Below, piece after piece: positions 36,690-45,714 of a stretch of 64,000 nt of DNA. The translations under genes and the position numbers were made by a program. Numbering within the stretch: the first letter of the stretch is position 1; every line of letters starts with the position of its first letter. Origin of the DNA: Bacillus rhizoplanae (GTDB lineage Bacteria > Bacillota > Bacilli > Bacillales > Bacillaceae_G); NCBI RefSeq assembly GCF_917563915.1, contig NZ_CAKJTI010000006.1, positions 140,886-204,885 on the forward strand, given 5' to 3'. The notes under the pieces were generated by a model. It was not told the DNA's origin. It saw nothing but the letters and a program-made list of their open reading frames with translations, and did not search any database.

Positions 36690-38238
36690 TTATATTCTTC
36701 CTTTTACCTAAAAATAGCGACAGCAATTGTTGTAGCTCCTTTATCTTTAATATATAAGTGACGAGTAAGTAAACGATGGCACCAATTGCTATTGCTAATA
36801 AGATAAGCAACTTTGTATCGTGTGAGAAATGAAGCAGCAGTTTGGAAGCATACAAACTTACAAAAGATGCAACAATACATTTAAGTAAAAAGCCACCGTA
36901 GTGCGAGCTCACCTGTTCTTTCTCTTTCATAAATTTTCGGAGCATCCATAATAGCATGAGTACAGTGCTGGCTGATGCTATTGAAGTGGAAAGAGCTGCA
37001 CCAGCTAAACCAATTTGGTTAACGAGTATAATGCATAATATAACATTTATAATCATGGAAATAATCGATGCATACATAATGTATCGATTCAGTTTCAAAG
37101 AAAAAAGCAAGCGATCAAGTAAGTCTTTTAAAGGCTGCATGAGGGCAGCTAACGCATAAAATTGCAGCGCGGTTGCTGTCATTATGATAGAATCTTCCCC
37201 AAATGCCCCATAGTTATAAACAACTTTGACAATTTCCTCTGTAAAAAAGGTGAAATAAATAAAAACAGGAATAAACAAATATAAAAGCACCTTTATATTT
37301 GTTTCCATTAATTTTGTGAAGTCTTTCCAGTTCGAGTGATTTACGTATTCGACAAATTTAGGATACATAACTGTTAAGACAGGAGCAGCAATTAACCCAA
37401 GCGGAATAAAGTATAGCTTTTGGGAGTAATTAAGAGCTGCGATGGATCCTTCTTGTAATCCGGAGACTAGTGTACGATCTACAAGTAGATTAATTTGAAC
37501 AGACATACTTGTAATAAAAGCAGGAATGCTCAAAGATATCATGGTTTTTAAAGAAGGATCTTTCCAATCGATTACAAATTGATAGCGATATCCTTCACGC
37601 TTGGAGGCGAAATAAACGAGTATATTTTGTACGATGTTTCCGACAATAACACCTAATGCTAGTGCATAAATTCCAATCCATTGTACAAGGCAAATAAAAA
37701 TAATAAGTGTAATACCGTTTAATACAACCCATTGCATACTCGTAATACGAAATTTATGTAAACTGTTCAAATAAGCATTAAAAATATCAATCATGAATGT
37801 GCAAAATACAGTCGGAAAAATAATTTGCAATAGATGAGCCGATAATAAAGCTGTTTGCTCAGGGAGCCCATGCGCAAATATTGAAATGAAGAAGCGGGGC
37901 TGTAATTCAATGAGCAAAAGCGGAATGAAAAAAATAAGTAGAACTATGTTTAAAAAGTTATTCATAAATCGATAGGCTTTAAGTGGATCTTTTCCTTTCA
38001 ATTCCATGAAAATAGGGATGAAAGAAAAGGCGAAAGCCCCTGTAATACCAGTAAAAACAATAGTTGGTATATTTAAAGCTACAACGTATGCATCAACGGC
38101 ATAATTTGTACCGAAATAAGCTCCAAGTGTTACTTCTTTTGTAAATCCAAGTAGTTTTCCTAAAGCTGTCCCAAGTGTGAAAAATAGTGTTACAATGAGA
38201 AATCTTTTTGTATTTTCTTGAGATGCCTCTCTACTCAT
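36682..38238 (-). CDS. MurJ/MviN-like lipid flippase
   Basis: This 518-aa MOP-superfamily protein has about 14 helices and an N-terminus typical of MurJ (FFTLGTALGKLLGFTKEVTL). In this operon it more likely flips a polysaccharide lipid intermediate than lipid II, because it sits with a GT4 and a ligase rather than with mur genes; that is inference. ATG 38238 is preceded by AAGGAATTG. The product of the three-gene unit is probably a surface polysaccharide. Confidence 0.85.
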   Translation of the reverse strand: MSREASQENTKRFLIVTLFFTLGTALGKLLGFTKEVTLGAYFGTNYAVDAYVVALNIPTIVFTGITGAFAFSFIPIFMELKGKDPLKAYRFMNNFLNIVLLIFFIPLLLIELQPRFFISIFAHGLPEQTALLSAHLLQIIFPTVFCTFMIDIFNAYLNSLHKFRITSMQWVVLNGITLIIFICLVQWIGIYALALGVIVGNIVQNILVYFASKREGYRYQFVIDWKDPSLKTMISLSIPAFITSMSVQINLLVDRTLVSGLQEGSIAALNYSQKLYFIPLGLIAAPVLTVMYPKFVEYVNHSNWKDFTKLMETNIKVLLYLFIPVFIYFTFFTEEIVKVVYNYGAFGEDSIIMTATALQFYALAALMQPLKDLLDRLLFSLKLNRYIMYASIISMIINVILCIILVNQIGLAGAALSTSIASASTVLMLLWMLRKFMKEKEQVSSHYGGFLLKCIVASFVSLYASKLLLHFSHDTKLLILLAIAIGAIVYLLVTYILKIKELQQLLSLFLGKRKNINE

Positions 38239-38340
38239 TTATAATCAATTCCTTATTTAAATTTAATTCTTTTTCAAGCATAATTTATTTGTATGTAAAA
38301 ATCAAATATATCTTGGTAACGTAAAATGTTTCCCAATTAA

Positions 38341-38378
38341 AAAAGGATATCACCCAATAGAGGGGGATATCCTTTTTA
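38341..38378 (-). terminator. Terminator of bioY
   Basis: AAAAGGATATC and GATATCCTTTT pair around a C-rich/G-rich inner stem; on the minus strand it is followed by TTTTTT. Confidence 0.8.
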
Positions 38379-38448
38379 GCTCGCAATAAAAGACAGTAAT
38401 AATTCTCGCCTCTTATAACAAAACAATAGTATGAAATAACGGTTTCAC

Positions 38449-38605
38449 TTTATCCCACATTAACGGGCAGTAAGCCCTCCACCTTAAGATTCAGAGAGAA
38501 GCAAAGAAGATAGGTGAGGGATAACTGCCCGTAAAAGCCCGATTGGTTCAACTAACCATCAGTGGGGGATGAAGAAAACCCCCACTGATGGAAGTTTCAC
38601 TTTAT
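38449..38605 (+). repeat. bcr1 element, full length, 157 bp
   Basis: TTTATCCCAC...TTTCACTTTAT with all helices. It overlaps the bioY stop codon: the right TTTAT provides TAA on the minus strand. The left flank GGTTTCAC looks like the end of another bcr1, suggesting a second insertion next to an older one. Confidence 0.92.
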
Positions 38606-39192
38606 GAAGCAAAGCGACTATTCTGATAGGCAGAACGGCGAACAGCATAGTATATACGAGGTGCAATAACTGCACCGATCATTGTAAAGATGATATCTTT
38701 TACAGCAAACCACATCATAACCTTCCAAGCAGCTGCATAGCTAATATGACCGCCTACCCAAGTGTTTATAGCTAAGTACATATAAGTCGTGCCAATGATA
38801 TAGACAAGAATGATTCCGACAGCAGAAGCAGTAGCAAATGTACCGAATTTTGGGTTTTTGACTTGCTCAACGATTTTACCTGTTACATAAGCAACAACAA
38901 TGAAAGAAAGAATAAATCCGCCAGTTGGGCTTAATAGAGTACTAAATCCAGCTTGAAAGCCAGCGAATATAGGTGCTCCTGCAATTCCAACTAGTGTATA
39001 AACAATCATAGATAAGGCCCCGATTCGGCTTCCAAGAAGAAGACCAGCTAAAATAGCAAAGAATGGCTGCATAGAAAGCGGAATACCTGCAACTTGTAGA
39101 AATGGTGCCCAAGATGTAATATTTGCGCCAATCGCCATAAGTGCGACAAACATTGCAGCTAAAGCTAAGTCTGATGCACGAAGTTTATTCAT
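38602..39192 (-). CDS. bioY: Biotin transporter substrate-binding component BioY
   Basis: This 196-aa six-helix S-component captures biotin and works with an ECF module encoded elsewhere. Typical segments are ASDLALAAMFVALMAIGA at the N-terminus, GIPLSMQPFFAILAGLLLG, and PTGGFILSF. I chose ATG 39192, behind GGAGG; the longer in-frame GTG/ATG lies within the operator. A BirA operator overlaps the start region. The TAA stop comes from the bcr1 target site. Corresponds to B. subtilis YuiG. Confidence 0.92.
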   Translation of the reverse strand: MNKLRASDLALAAMFVALMAIGANITSWAPFLQVAGIPLSMQPFFAILAGLLLGSRIGALSMIVYTLVGIAGAPIFAGFQAGFSTLLSPTGGFILSFIVVAYVTGKIVEQVKNPKFGTFATASAVGIILVYIIGTTYMYLAINTWVGGHISYAAAWKVMMWFAVKDIIFTMIGAVIAPRIYYAVRRSAYQNSRFAS

Positions 39193-39256
39193 AATGTTAA
39201 CCTCCGAGTGTTTTGTAGTTAACATTATCGTACTGAATCCATCTATGCATTGTCAA
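39191..39256 (-). promoter_or_regulatory. bioY promoter with BirA (biotin repressor) operator
   Basis: ATAATGTTAAC (39191-39201) and GTTAACATTAT (39218-39228) form a perfect 11-bp inverted repeat with a 16-bp spacer, the known form of Bacillus BirA sites. On the minus strand TTGACA (39256-39251) and TACGAT (39232-39227) are 18 bp apart, so the operator overlaps the -10 and the start of transcription, extending to the start codon. The -35 lies just beyond the end of the upstream gene. Confidence 0.88.
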
Positions 39257-39986
39257 TTAGAATATTTTGATATTTTGGCTTTAAAACCTCACGAAGTAGT
39301 GTATATGGAATCCGGAATTGTGGAATACCACTTGCGTACGGCGCAATTTCGTACAGCGGGAAATAAATCATGAGATGATCTTGTTCTAAAACGTATTTGA
39401 GTTTTTTTTCGTTCATCGCTTTCTCGGCAGCATCTGGGAAGAAGATCTCCTTATTTTGCTCAATTTGTCTAACGATTTCTGTCTTAATGATTGTTTCATA
39501 TTGACTACCTTTTTGAAATAAATCTGCTAAGCGGAGAGGTTTGTTTTTCTCTACATCGAATGTATTTGCTTTCCATTCGTACATGCCATGGGCACCGCCT
39601 GTATATTGATAGCGATTTACATATAGACTGAGCAATGGGAATTTATTTAATCCTACTTTGTAGTCAACATTCGCGATATATGGATGAAATGGAGCATCTG
39701 TCTCTTTTGATTGTTCATAATATGTTTTTGCATCTTTTTCTAAGTTCTTTTTAAACTGGCTCGTGCTTTTTTCATAATACGTATTTAATTTCTTTTGAAA
39801 TTGTCCATCTGGAATGTTATGAAATTGTGGATAATTAAGTTGATATTCAAAATAAGGGTTCTTACCTTTTTGGGTCATAGTATGAACTTTAATTGTAAGG
39901 TTAGGTGTTTGGGCTGCTATTGCATTTTTTGGTACAATAGCGATAGAGAAGTAAGAAAACAATATAATATATAATAGTTTCTTCAT
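39243..39986 (-). CDS. Secreted DUF4163/DUF3298 domain protein
   Basis: This 247-aa protein has a signal peptide (MKKLLYIILFSYFSIAIVP, cleavage after AIAA). The mature part has the DUF4163 segment (FEYQLNYPQF) and a C-terminal DUF3298 half (YQYTGGAHGMYEWKANTFD near residue 125), as in RsiV and PdaC-type proteins. It probably binds a cell-wall or lysozyme-like partner outside the cell; no catalytic domain is attached. ATG 39986 follows GGAGGT. Its end abuts the bioY promoter. Confidence 0.85.
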   Translation of the reverse strand: MKKLLYIILFSYFSIAIVPKNAIAAQTPNLTIKVHTMTQKGKNPYFEYQLNYPQFHNIPDGQFQKKLNTYYEKSTSQFKKNLEKDAKTYYEQSKETDAPFHPYIANVDYKVGLNKFPLLSLYVNRYQYTGGAHGMYEWKANTFDVEKNKPLRLADLFQKGSQYETIIKTEIVRQIEQNKEIFFPDAAEKAMNEKKLKYVLEQDHLMIYFPLYEIAPYASGIPQFRIPYTLLREVLKPKYQNILIDNA

Positions 39987-40080
39987 AAAAGGTACCTCCA
40001 TGTATTATAGATTCACTGATAGTTTGAAAAGAAATAGATATTATTATGCGTTTTTTGGTAATTCGAAAGGGGATAATCGT

Positions 40081-40458
40081 ATGCCTAAAACATTAATGGA
40101 AGCATTAGGTATTGAATTATTAGAAATGACAGAGGAGAAGGTTGTAGCGACAATGCCAGTACATGGAAGTACGCATCAGCCATTGGGTTTTTTACACGGA
40201 GGAGCATCTGTTGCTCTAGCGGAAACAGTTGCAAGTGTTGGTACATATAATTTAATTGATCAAGATAAATATCTGTGCTTTGGTCTTGAAATTAATGCAA
40301 ATCATTTACATTCAAAACGAGAAGGAATTGTAACAGCGATCGGAACACCACTTCACAAAGGGAAGACGACAATGGTGTGGGACATTCGAATTATTGATGA
40401 AGACAATACTTTAATTTGTATTTCCAGATGTACAGTTGCAGTGAAAGAGAAAAAATAA
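40081..40458 (+). CDS. menI: Hotdog-fold thioesterase, MenI-like (1,4-dihydroxy-2-naphthoyl-CoA hydrolase)
   Basis: This 125-aa PaaI-type hotdog protein has GFLHGGASVALAE near residue 41, containing the catalytic-region residues of the 4HBT/PaaI family. Size and neighbourhood (yui/yux genes) match B. subtilis YuxO/MenI, which releases DHNA in menaquinone synthesis; other acyl-CoA substrates cannot be excluded. I chose ATG 40081 behind AAAGGGG; the longer frame overlaps the divergent gene's promoter. Confidence 0.75.
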   Translation: MPKTLMEALGIELLEMTEEKVVATMPVHGSTHQPLGFLHGGASVALAETVASVGTYNLIDQDKYLCFGLEINANHLHSKREGIVTAIGTPLHKGKTTMVWDIRIIDEDNTLICISRCTVAVKEKK

Positions 40459-40490
40459 AAACGATTGCCGATATTGGCAATCGTTTTTTC
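40457..40490 (+). terminator. Terminator of the thioesterase gene
   Basis: AAAACGATTGCC and GGCAATCGTTTT pair around GATATT, then TT. Confidence 0.9.
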
Positions 40491-40565
40491 TTTTTCGTGC
40501 TGTATTCATATTGAGAAGATGAAAAAGTTCACTTCTTGGTGTGATCCAGTACTAGCGAATGGACT

Positions 40566-40745
40566 ATTCATATGTTGAACATTGTCGAAGGGTCTTTATC
40601 CCGCATTAACGGGCAGTAAAGGATGGAGAAGAGCGGGGAAGAAAACAGCCCGTAAAAGCCCGATTGGTTCAACTAACCATCAGTGAGAAAAGCGTCACTG
40701 ATGGAAGTTTCACTTTATATCCTGTCGAAGCGCCGATATATTGAG
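40566..40745 (+). repeat. Second repeat family, copy interrupted by bcr1
   Basis: ATGTTGAACATTGTCGAAGG(GTCTTTAT) and, after the bcr1, ATCCTGTCGAAGCGCCGATA match the unoccupied sequence at 12368-12440. Confidence 0.85.
40595..40718 (+). repeat. bcr1 element, 124-bp form, nested
   Basis: TTTAT-bounded; the first stem and core are conserved and the central CCCCCACCT/AGGTGGGGG stem is replaced by GGATGGAGAAGAGCGGGGAA. It differs from the copy at 61294 by an AC-AG/AC-TG change only. Confidence 0.92.
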
Positions 40746-40749
40746 AATA

Positions 40750-40785
40750 TGAAAAAACCGACTGCTTCAAGCAGTCGGTTTCTCA
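40750..40785 (-). terminator. Terminator of glyQS
   Basis: AACCGACTGCTT and AAGCAGTCGGTT pair; on the minus strand TTTTTTC follows. Confidence 0.9.
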
Positions 40786-42162
40786 TTAGAATTGAATTTT
40801 CTTCTCTAAGAAGCTTTTTAGCTCGCTAATTGGCATACGTACTTGTTCCATTGTGTCACGGTCACGTACTGTAACTGCTTTGTCTTCAACAGAGTCGAAG
40901 TCGTAAGTGATACAGAATGGTGTACCGATTTCGTCTTGACGGCGGTAACGTTTACCGATAGAACCTGTTTCGTCGAAGTCAACCATGAAGTCTTTTGCAA
41001 GTTCTGCGAATACTTCTTGAGCACCTTCAGATAGCTTTTTAGAAAGCGGCAGGATTGCTGCTTTAAATGGTGCTAATGCTGGGTGGAAACGAAGAACCGT
41101 ACGAGAATCGTTTTCTAATTGCTCTTCTTCGTATGCATCACATAAGAATGCTAATGTTACGCGGTCTGCGCCAAGAGATGGCTCGATGCAGTATGGTACG
41201 TAACGTTCATTCGTTTGTGGGTCTACGTAGTTAAAGTCTTCAGTAGAATGCTCCATATGACGGTTTAAGTCAAAGTCCGTACGAGACGCGATGCCCCAAA
41301 GTTCGCCCCAGCCAAATGGGAATTTAAATTCGATATCAGTTGTTGCGTTACTGTAATGAGATAATTCTTCTTCACCGTGGTCGCGAAGACGCATGCTTTC
41401 TTCGTTCATACCAAGTGAAAGAAGAAAGTTTTTACAAGTGTTGCGCCAGAATGTGAACCATTCTAAATCGTCGCCAGGTTTGCAGAAGAATTCAAGTTCC
41501 ATTTGTTCAAATTCACGCGTACGGAACGTAAAGTTACCAGGCGTAATTTCGTTACGGAAGCTCTTACCAATTTGGCCGATACCAAATGGGAGCTTTTTAC
41601 GCATAGAGCGCTGTACGTTTTTGAAGTTTACGAAAATACCTTGTGCTGTTTCAGGACGAAGGAAAATTTCGTTTGTGCTAGATTCTGTAACACCTTGAAA
41701 TGTTTTAAACATTAAGTTGAACTGACGAATTTCAGTGAAGTCTTCGCTGCCGCAATCTGGGCATTTTACTTCGTGTTCTTTCATTAATCCAGCCATTTGA
41801 TCGAAAGTAAGACCGTCAACAATCATTTCGATGCCTTTTGCATCTAAAGCATCTTCGATTAATTTGTCAGCACGGTGGCGCGCTTTACATTTTTTACAGT
41901 CGATCATTGGATCGTTGAAGTTTCCAACGTGGCCAGATGCTACCCAAGTTTTTGGGTTCATTAAAATTGCTGCGTCTAAACCTACGTTATACGGAGATTC
42001 TTGAATGAATTTTTTCCACCAAGCTTTTTTCACGTTGTTTTTTAATTCGATACCAAGTGGACCGTAATCCCAAGTATTTGCGAGACCGCCGTAAATTTCA
42101 GAACCCGGGAAAACAAAACCACGATGTTTTGCTAAGTTTACGATTTGTTCCATTGAAGCCAT
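40786..42162 (-). CDS. glyQS: Glycyl-tRNA synthetase, eukaryote-type dimeric (GlyQS)
   Basis: This 458-aa class II enzyme charges tRNA-Gly. Motif 1/2 region [20 protein letters not shown] near residue 203 and the motif 3 region [11 protein letters not shown] near residue 350 are clear; two zinc-type CxxC pairs appear ([14 protein letters not shown]). I chose ATG 42162 behind AAGGAGG, giving [20 protein letters not shown]. The upstream in-frame extension falls within the T-box leader. Expression is controlled by the T-box. Confidence 0.95.
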   Translation of the reverse strand: MASMEQIVNLAKHRGFVFPGSEIYGGLANTWDYGPLGIELKNNVKKAWWKKFIQESPYNVGLDAAILMNPKTWVASGHVGNFNDPMIDCKKCKARHRADKLIEDALDAKGIEMIVDGLTFDQMAGLMKEHEVKCPDCGSEDFTEIRQFNLMFKTFQGVTESSTNEIFLRPETAQGIFVNFKNVQRSMRKKLPFGIGQIGKSFRNEITPGNFTFRTREFEQMELEFFCKPGDDLEWFTFWRNTCKNFLLSLGMNEESMRLRDHGEEELSHYSNATTDIEFKFPFGWGELWGIASRTDFDLNRHMEHSTEDFNYVDPQTNERYVPYCIEPSLGADRVTLAFLCDAYEEEQLENDSRTVLRFHPALAPFKAAILPLSKKLSEGAQEVFAELAKDFMVDFDETGSIGKRYRRQDEIGTPFCITYDFDSVEDKAVTVRDRDTMEQVRMPISELKSFLEKKIQF

Positions 42163-42243
42163 TTTCAATTCCTCCTTGAAAGATAACGTATTGGCGATGA
42201 AGGATAGAGCAGTACTTGTAGAAGCGATATTCCCGCTTTTCAA

Positions 42244-42465
42244 TAAAAAAAACGCTCATCCCAAGGCTTATTTAGCCTAGGGACGAGCGTTTGCCCGCGG
42301 TTCCACCCTAGTTGACACACAAAATTGTATGTCCACTTTATATTGTATTGCTCAGGACTGCCTTTTTCCTTGCAGTTTCAGGCTTTCACCATCCCTGAAT
42401 CGCTTCGTTTTTGCAAGTACTTATTTGTCCTTCATCGCTACCATATTTAAAAAATAGATGACCAT
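42244..42465 (-). ncRNA. T-box riboswitch (glycine) of glyQS
   Basis: On the minus strand the T-box sequence GGGTGGAACCGCGGG (around 42308-42294) precedes a strong terminator (AAACGCTCGTCCCTAGGCT... with TTTTTTTT, 42290-42244). Upstream lies a Stem I region starting about GCGATGAAGGAC with a purine-rich GGGATGGTGAAAGCC. Uncharged tRNA-Gly would pair with the TGGAA bulge and prevent termination. A GGC in AAAAAGGCAGTCC is a candidate specifier; I did not model the fold. Confidence 0.92.
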
Positions 42466-42552
42466 ATTTTATCATGTTCTCTTTTAATTCACAATAGAGA
42501 GACTTGTTTAGCGTAGTATATGCAGGGTCTGTTATATAGTATAGCCCAAAAC

Positions 42553-43236
42553 TTACTGCTGGAATACTTCTTTAATATGTTTAATACCCTCCCGTTTACT
42601 AAGCGGTGCAAGATGATGGGTTTGCACGAATTCCCATACAGCTTTTGGATTTGTTTTTGCGTATTCACGAAGTACCCAGCCAATTGCTTTTTGAATGAAA
42701 AATTCTTTAGAGTGACTGAGCTGTTCGATTAACGAGAAGAGAAGTTTCGTATCTGTTTTTTCTTTATACTTTAGCTGGAATAAAAGGCATGTTCGCTGTA
42801 GCCACATATTGTCAGACGCCATCCACTTTTGCACATACGGTTCGATTAAATGCGGATGCGCCGCCAAGATAAGGCCGACAAAATGACTTGCAAGCATATC
42901 CACAGAATCCCACGATGATTTTGTAGTAATGAGCTCTTCTAACAGTGGTAAATGAGTTTCATTTAAATGTTTACGATATTTATCTAATAGAGTTAAAGCG
43001 ACCATTTGGAATTCTCGTTCTGGCAATGCCCATAGTTCGCGAAGAATAACAGGAAGTTCTGCTACTTTTGGTGCCTCAGTATTTTGTGACACTTCACGAA
43101 ATAACTGTTTTCGCTCGGGTGTTTGAATGCCGAGAAATGGAAAGTGATTTTTCATATAACGTTCCATCGATTCTGCTTTTGCACGGTTGCGATGTGCTTC
43201 AAAGTGTTTTTGTAAGCTTTCGGTGAATGGATGCAT
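42553..43236 (-). CDS. alkD: DNA alkylation repair glycosylase AlkD
   Basis: This 227-aa HEAT-like-repeat glycosylase removes N3/N7-alkylated purines. The B. cereus AlkD active-site residues are present: W and D in KSSWDSVD, R in WLQRTCLLFQ, and W in QKAIGWVLREYAK. The first of the usual WW pair is Ser here (KSSW instead of KSWW), and the C-terminus is about 10 residues shorter than in B. cereus AlkD. Overall divergence from the B. cereus protein is marked. ATG 43236 follows AATGAGG. Confidence 0.9.
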   Translation of the reverse strand: MHPFTESLQKHFEAHRNRAKAESMERYMKNHFPFLGIQTPERKQLFREVSQNTEAPKVAELPVILRELWALPEREFQMVALTLLDKYRKHLNETHLPLLEELITTKSSWDSVDMLASHFVGLILAAHPHLIEPYVQKWMASDNMWLQRTCLLFQLKYKEKTDTKLLFSLIEQLSHSKEFFIQKAIGWVLREYAKTNPKAVWEFVQTHHLAPLSKREGIKHIKEVFQQ

Positions 43237-43320
43237 AGCTCATTCCTCATTTATATTTTTATTTTAGTTTAACATTTTTTACAAAAGGATTCGGTTTGTT
43301 ATCCTCATTTATCTTCTTTG

Positions 43321-43371
43321 ATTTCTTTGAATCTTGAGGCGAGGTTTACTGCTCGCGAATAGCAGGATAAA
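43321..43371 (-). repeat. bcr1 fragment (5' part)
   Basis: CTTGAGG...TTTACTGCTCGCGAATAGCAGGATAAA matches the complement of the bcr1 start; the other end is missing. Confidence 0.65.
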
Positions 43372-43452
43372 AATTTTTTTATCCACTTCTTAATACTTTC
43401 CGTTACGAATATATAGAAAAAGAACGGAACTGAGTTAAAAGGGGGCATTAAG

Positions 43453-43941
43453 ATGGGGGATCAAGTTGTAATAAGTGGGACAGCGAATGATGGGATTATA
43501 GCCGGCTTTTTAGCGTTAGGACTTATTTTTGTCATTATCTTTTTAGTTTGGGCTGTAGCTGCTTATTTATTAACAGCATTTGCGCTGTATAACATGGCAA
43601 AGGCTGATGGATTGGAAGATTCCTTCTTTGCATTTATTCCATTTTTAAACTGTAAAACATGGGGAGATTTAATTGGAAAGAAATTACCGCAATTTATGCA
43701 GCCGCAAGCGGGATGGAAGTTATTTGGTGTGTATGTTGCCTGCTTTATTATCAAATGGATTCCATTTTTGTATACCATATCTTCAGTTCTATTTATTGTG
43801 TTAGGTATTTATGTCGTATATTTACTATTAGAAAGATATACAACCAATGCAGTGCTATATACGGTGCTACACGTTATTACATGTTCTATTTTTCTTCCGA
43901 TTCACTTATTTGTAATTCGAAATAATGAACCGAGATATTAA
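43453..43941 (+). CDS. Integral membrane protein, unknown function
   Basis: This 162-aa protein has four hydrophobic segments (residues ~14-45, ~90-108, ~112-125, ~135-153), with a soluble loop containing KTWGDLIGKKLPQ. I know no family for it. ATG 43453 follows AAAAGGGGGC. It has its own terminator and stands alone between alkD and the ArsB-type transporter. Confidence 0.6.
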   Translation: MGDQVVISGTANDGIIAGFLALGLIFVIIFLVWAVAAYLLTAFALYNMAKADGLEDSFFAFIPFLNCKTWGDLIGKKLPQFMQPQAGWKLFGVYVACFIIKWIPFLYTISSVLFIVLGIYVVYLLLERYTTNAVLYTVLHVITCSIFLPIHLFVIRNNEPRY

Positions 43942-43948
43942 GGATAAG

Positions 43949-43980
43949 AAAAAACGGAAGGGTTTCCTTCCGTTTTTTCT
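43949..43980. terminator. Terminator after the 162-aa gene
   Basis: AAAAAACGGAAGG and CCTTCCGTTTTTT pair around GTTT. Confidence 0.9.
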
Positions 43981-43983
43981 ATT

Positions 43984-44054
43984 GTCTAGCTCCAGCGGCT
44001 AGCATGGTCAGTGGCTTCGCTTCTCATTCTTAGCGAGCCGCTTTCGCTTTACGT
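43984..44054. repeat. Dispersed 'CTAGCTCCAGCGGCTAG' type repeat
   Basis: TGTCTAGCTCCAGCGGCTAG followed by GAGCCGCTTTCGCTTT resembles a repeat common near terminators in Bacillus and relatives. A related CCAGTTCCAGCGGCTCGGCC is found at 12368. Confidence 0.5.
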
Positions 44055-44058
44055 TACA

Positions 44059-45393
44059 TTACATTAAGTAACGTAAATAAATATAAATGTTCGAAATGAT
44101 TAATGAAACAATTGTAATTGGGAAGCCAACTTTTAAGAATTCCATATAGCTAAAGGCATGTCCTTCGCGGTTTGCAATACCTGCAACGATTACGTTTGCA
44201 GATGCCCCGATTAATGTTCCGTTTCCGCCTAAACAAGCGCCAAGTGCTAGTGCCCACCAGAGTACGTCGACCTGTGCATCAGATGGTGTTAAGCCGAGTC
44301 CAATTGTCATATCATTAATAAGCGGGATCATTGTTGCGACGAATGGAATATTATCAATCGTTGCAGAAGCGATGCCAGATACCCATAAAATAAGTACAGC
44401 AGCGAAAGAAATGTCACCGCCAGTTATATTTAATATTTGCTGTGCTAACGATTTAATTAAACCAATATCGATAAGACCGCCAACAAGTACGAATAAGCCA
44501 GCAAAGAAGAAAATTGTAACCCATTCTACATTAGCAAATACTTCTTCAATTTCATGCTCTTTTACACCGATTAACATTAATACCGTTGCTCCTGTTAAGG
44601 CGATAACTGCTGCATCAACGTGAAAAATAGAGTGTGTCATGAATCCGATGATTGTAAGCCCTAGTACAGTTAGTGATTTTTTCATTAGTACTGGATCTTT
44701 AATGTATTGCTTTTCATCTAGGCTCATTAATTTTTTAATTTGGATTGGATCAGCTATTAATTGTTTTCTATACATGAAGTACAGCATAACTGCTGTCACT
44801 GCAATAATGATGATCACAATTGGAGCTAAGTTCACTAAGAAAGTATTAAAATCTAAATGTTTATTTGCAGAGCCAATCATAATATTTGGAGGGTCACCGA
44901 TAAGTGTAGCAGTTCCACCGATATTTGAGAAAATAATTTCTGATATTAAATACGGAACAGGATTTACTTGTAAAATACGTGTGATAGATAGCGTAACTGG
45001 TACGACGAGAAGAACCGTTGTTACGTTGTCTAAAAAAGCGGAGCCAACTGCAGTTAATAAAGAAAGAATAATTAAAATACGAATTGGATTTCCTTTCGCT
45101 TTCTTAGCGGATTTAATCGCAACATATTGAAAGACCCCTGATTTGCTCGTAATGTTAACTAAAATCATCATACCAATGAGTAAGGTAATCGTTCCCCATT
45201 CAATATGCTTCGTAAAAGCATTATGTAAGTCAACAACTCCTACAATTACCATTAAGGCTGCACCAAGCAGTGCGATGACAGCGCGGTTAATTTTTTCAGA
45301 AATGATGATGGCATATGTAACTAAAAAGACAGCAATTGCAAAATAGTATTGCCAGTTTGCAATTTCTTGTGTTGTTTCATGCAAAAATCCCAT
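44059..45393 (-). CDS. ArsB/NhaD-type ion transporter family protein
   Basis: This 444-aa protein has about 11 helices and the two paired repeats of the IT superfamily. Conserved segments are FLDNVTTVLLVVP and GGTATLIGDPPNIMIGSA in the first half and TIDNIPFVATMIPL with GGNGTLIGASANVIV in the second. Family members export arsenite or exchange sodium or dicarboxylates. No arsenic regulator or arsenate reductase is next to it, so the substrate is open. ATG 45393 follows GAGGGGAGAT. Confidence 0.85.
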   Translation of the reverse strand: MGFLHETTQEIANWQYYFAIAVFLVTYAIIISEKINRAVIALLGAALMVIVGVVDLHNAFTKHIEWGTITLLIGMMILVNITSKSGVFQYVAIKSAKKAKGNPIRILIILSLLTAVGSAFLDNVTTVLLVVPVTLSITRILQVNPVPYLISEIIFSNIGGTATLIGDPPNIMIGSANKHLDFNTFLVNLAPIVIIIIAVTAVMLYFMYRKQLIADPIQIKKLMSLDEKQYIKDPVLMKKSLTVLGLTIIGFMTHSIFHVDAAVIALTGATVLMLIGVKEHEIEEVFANVEWVTIFFFAGLFVLVGGLIDIGLIKSLAQQILNITGGDISFAAVLILWVSGIASATIDNIPFVATMIPLINDMTIGLGLTPSDAQVDVLWWALALGACLGGNGTLIGASANVIVAGIANREGHAFSYMEFLKVGFPITIVSLIISNIYIYLRYLM

Positions 45394-45714
45394 CTCCCCT
45401 CAGTAGTTTTTTTTATTGTTTGATACAATTATGTAATAAACACAATTAAAGTCATTATAAAGTAGAAAAATGTAAGATGTAAATGAAAGCAATTGTTTTG
45501 TCATATTTTCCGCACAAATGAAATGAGTTATTTTCTTGTTTTTGAAAATATTTGCTGTTATTTGACATATATATAAGATACATCTCATTGAACCAATCGG
45601 GCTCTTATGGACGCTTCTTCTTTCTCAATTAGGATTCATGCACGTAAACGTGTTCGGGGTTATTTGTTGTGATATAATGGATGAATATGGAAGAATTTAT
45701 AAGGAAGGGATCGT
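45394..45714. other. Divergent region of the transporter and kapD
   Basis: 321 bp, AT-rich. It holds a bcr1 fragment at ~45588-45640 and a TATAAT at 45671-45676 without a matching -35, probably for kapD. No coding remnant is seen. Confidence 0.4.
45588..45640 (-). repeat. bcr1 core fragment
   Basis: TTGAACCAATCGGGCTCTTA(TGGACGCTTCTTC) matches the conserved core and the start of the CGGACGCT-type stem. Both ends are lost. Confidence 0.5.

Noticed and set aside
39986-40080. Longer start of the MenI-like gene at 40000
   Set aside because: It overlaps the divergent gene's ribosome site, and the extension is not like the hotdog family. ATG 40081 has a clear site.
44059-45393. Arsenic resistance operon
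   Set aside because: Only the transporter is present. No arsR or arsC is nearby, so the substrate is left open.
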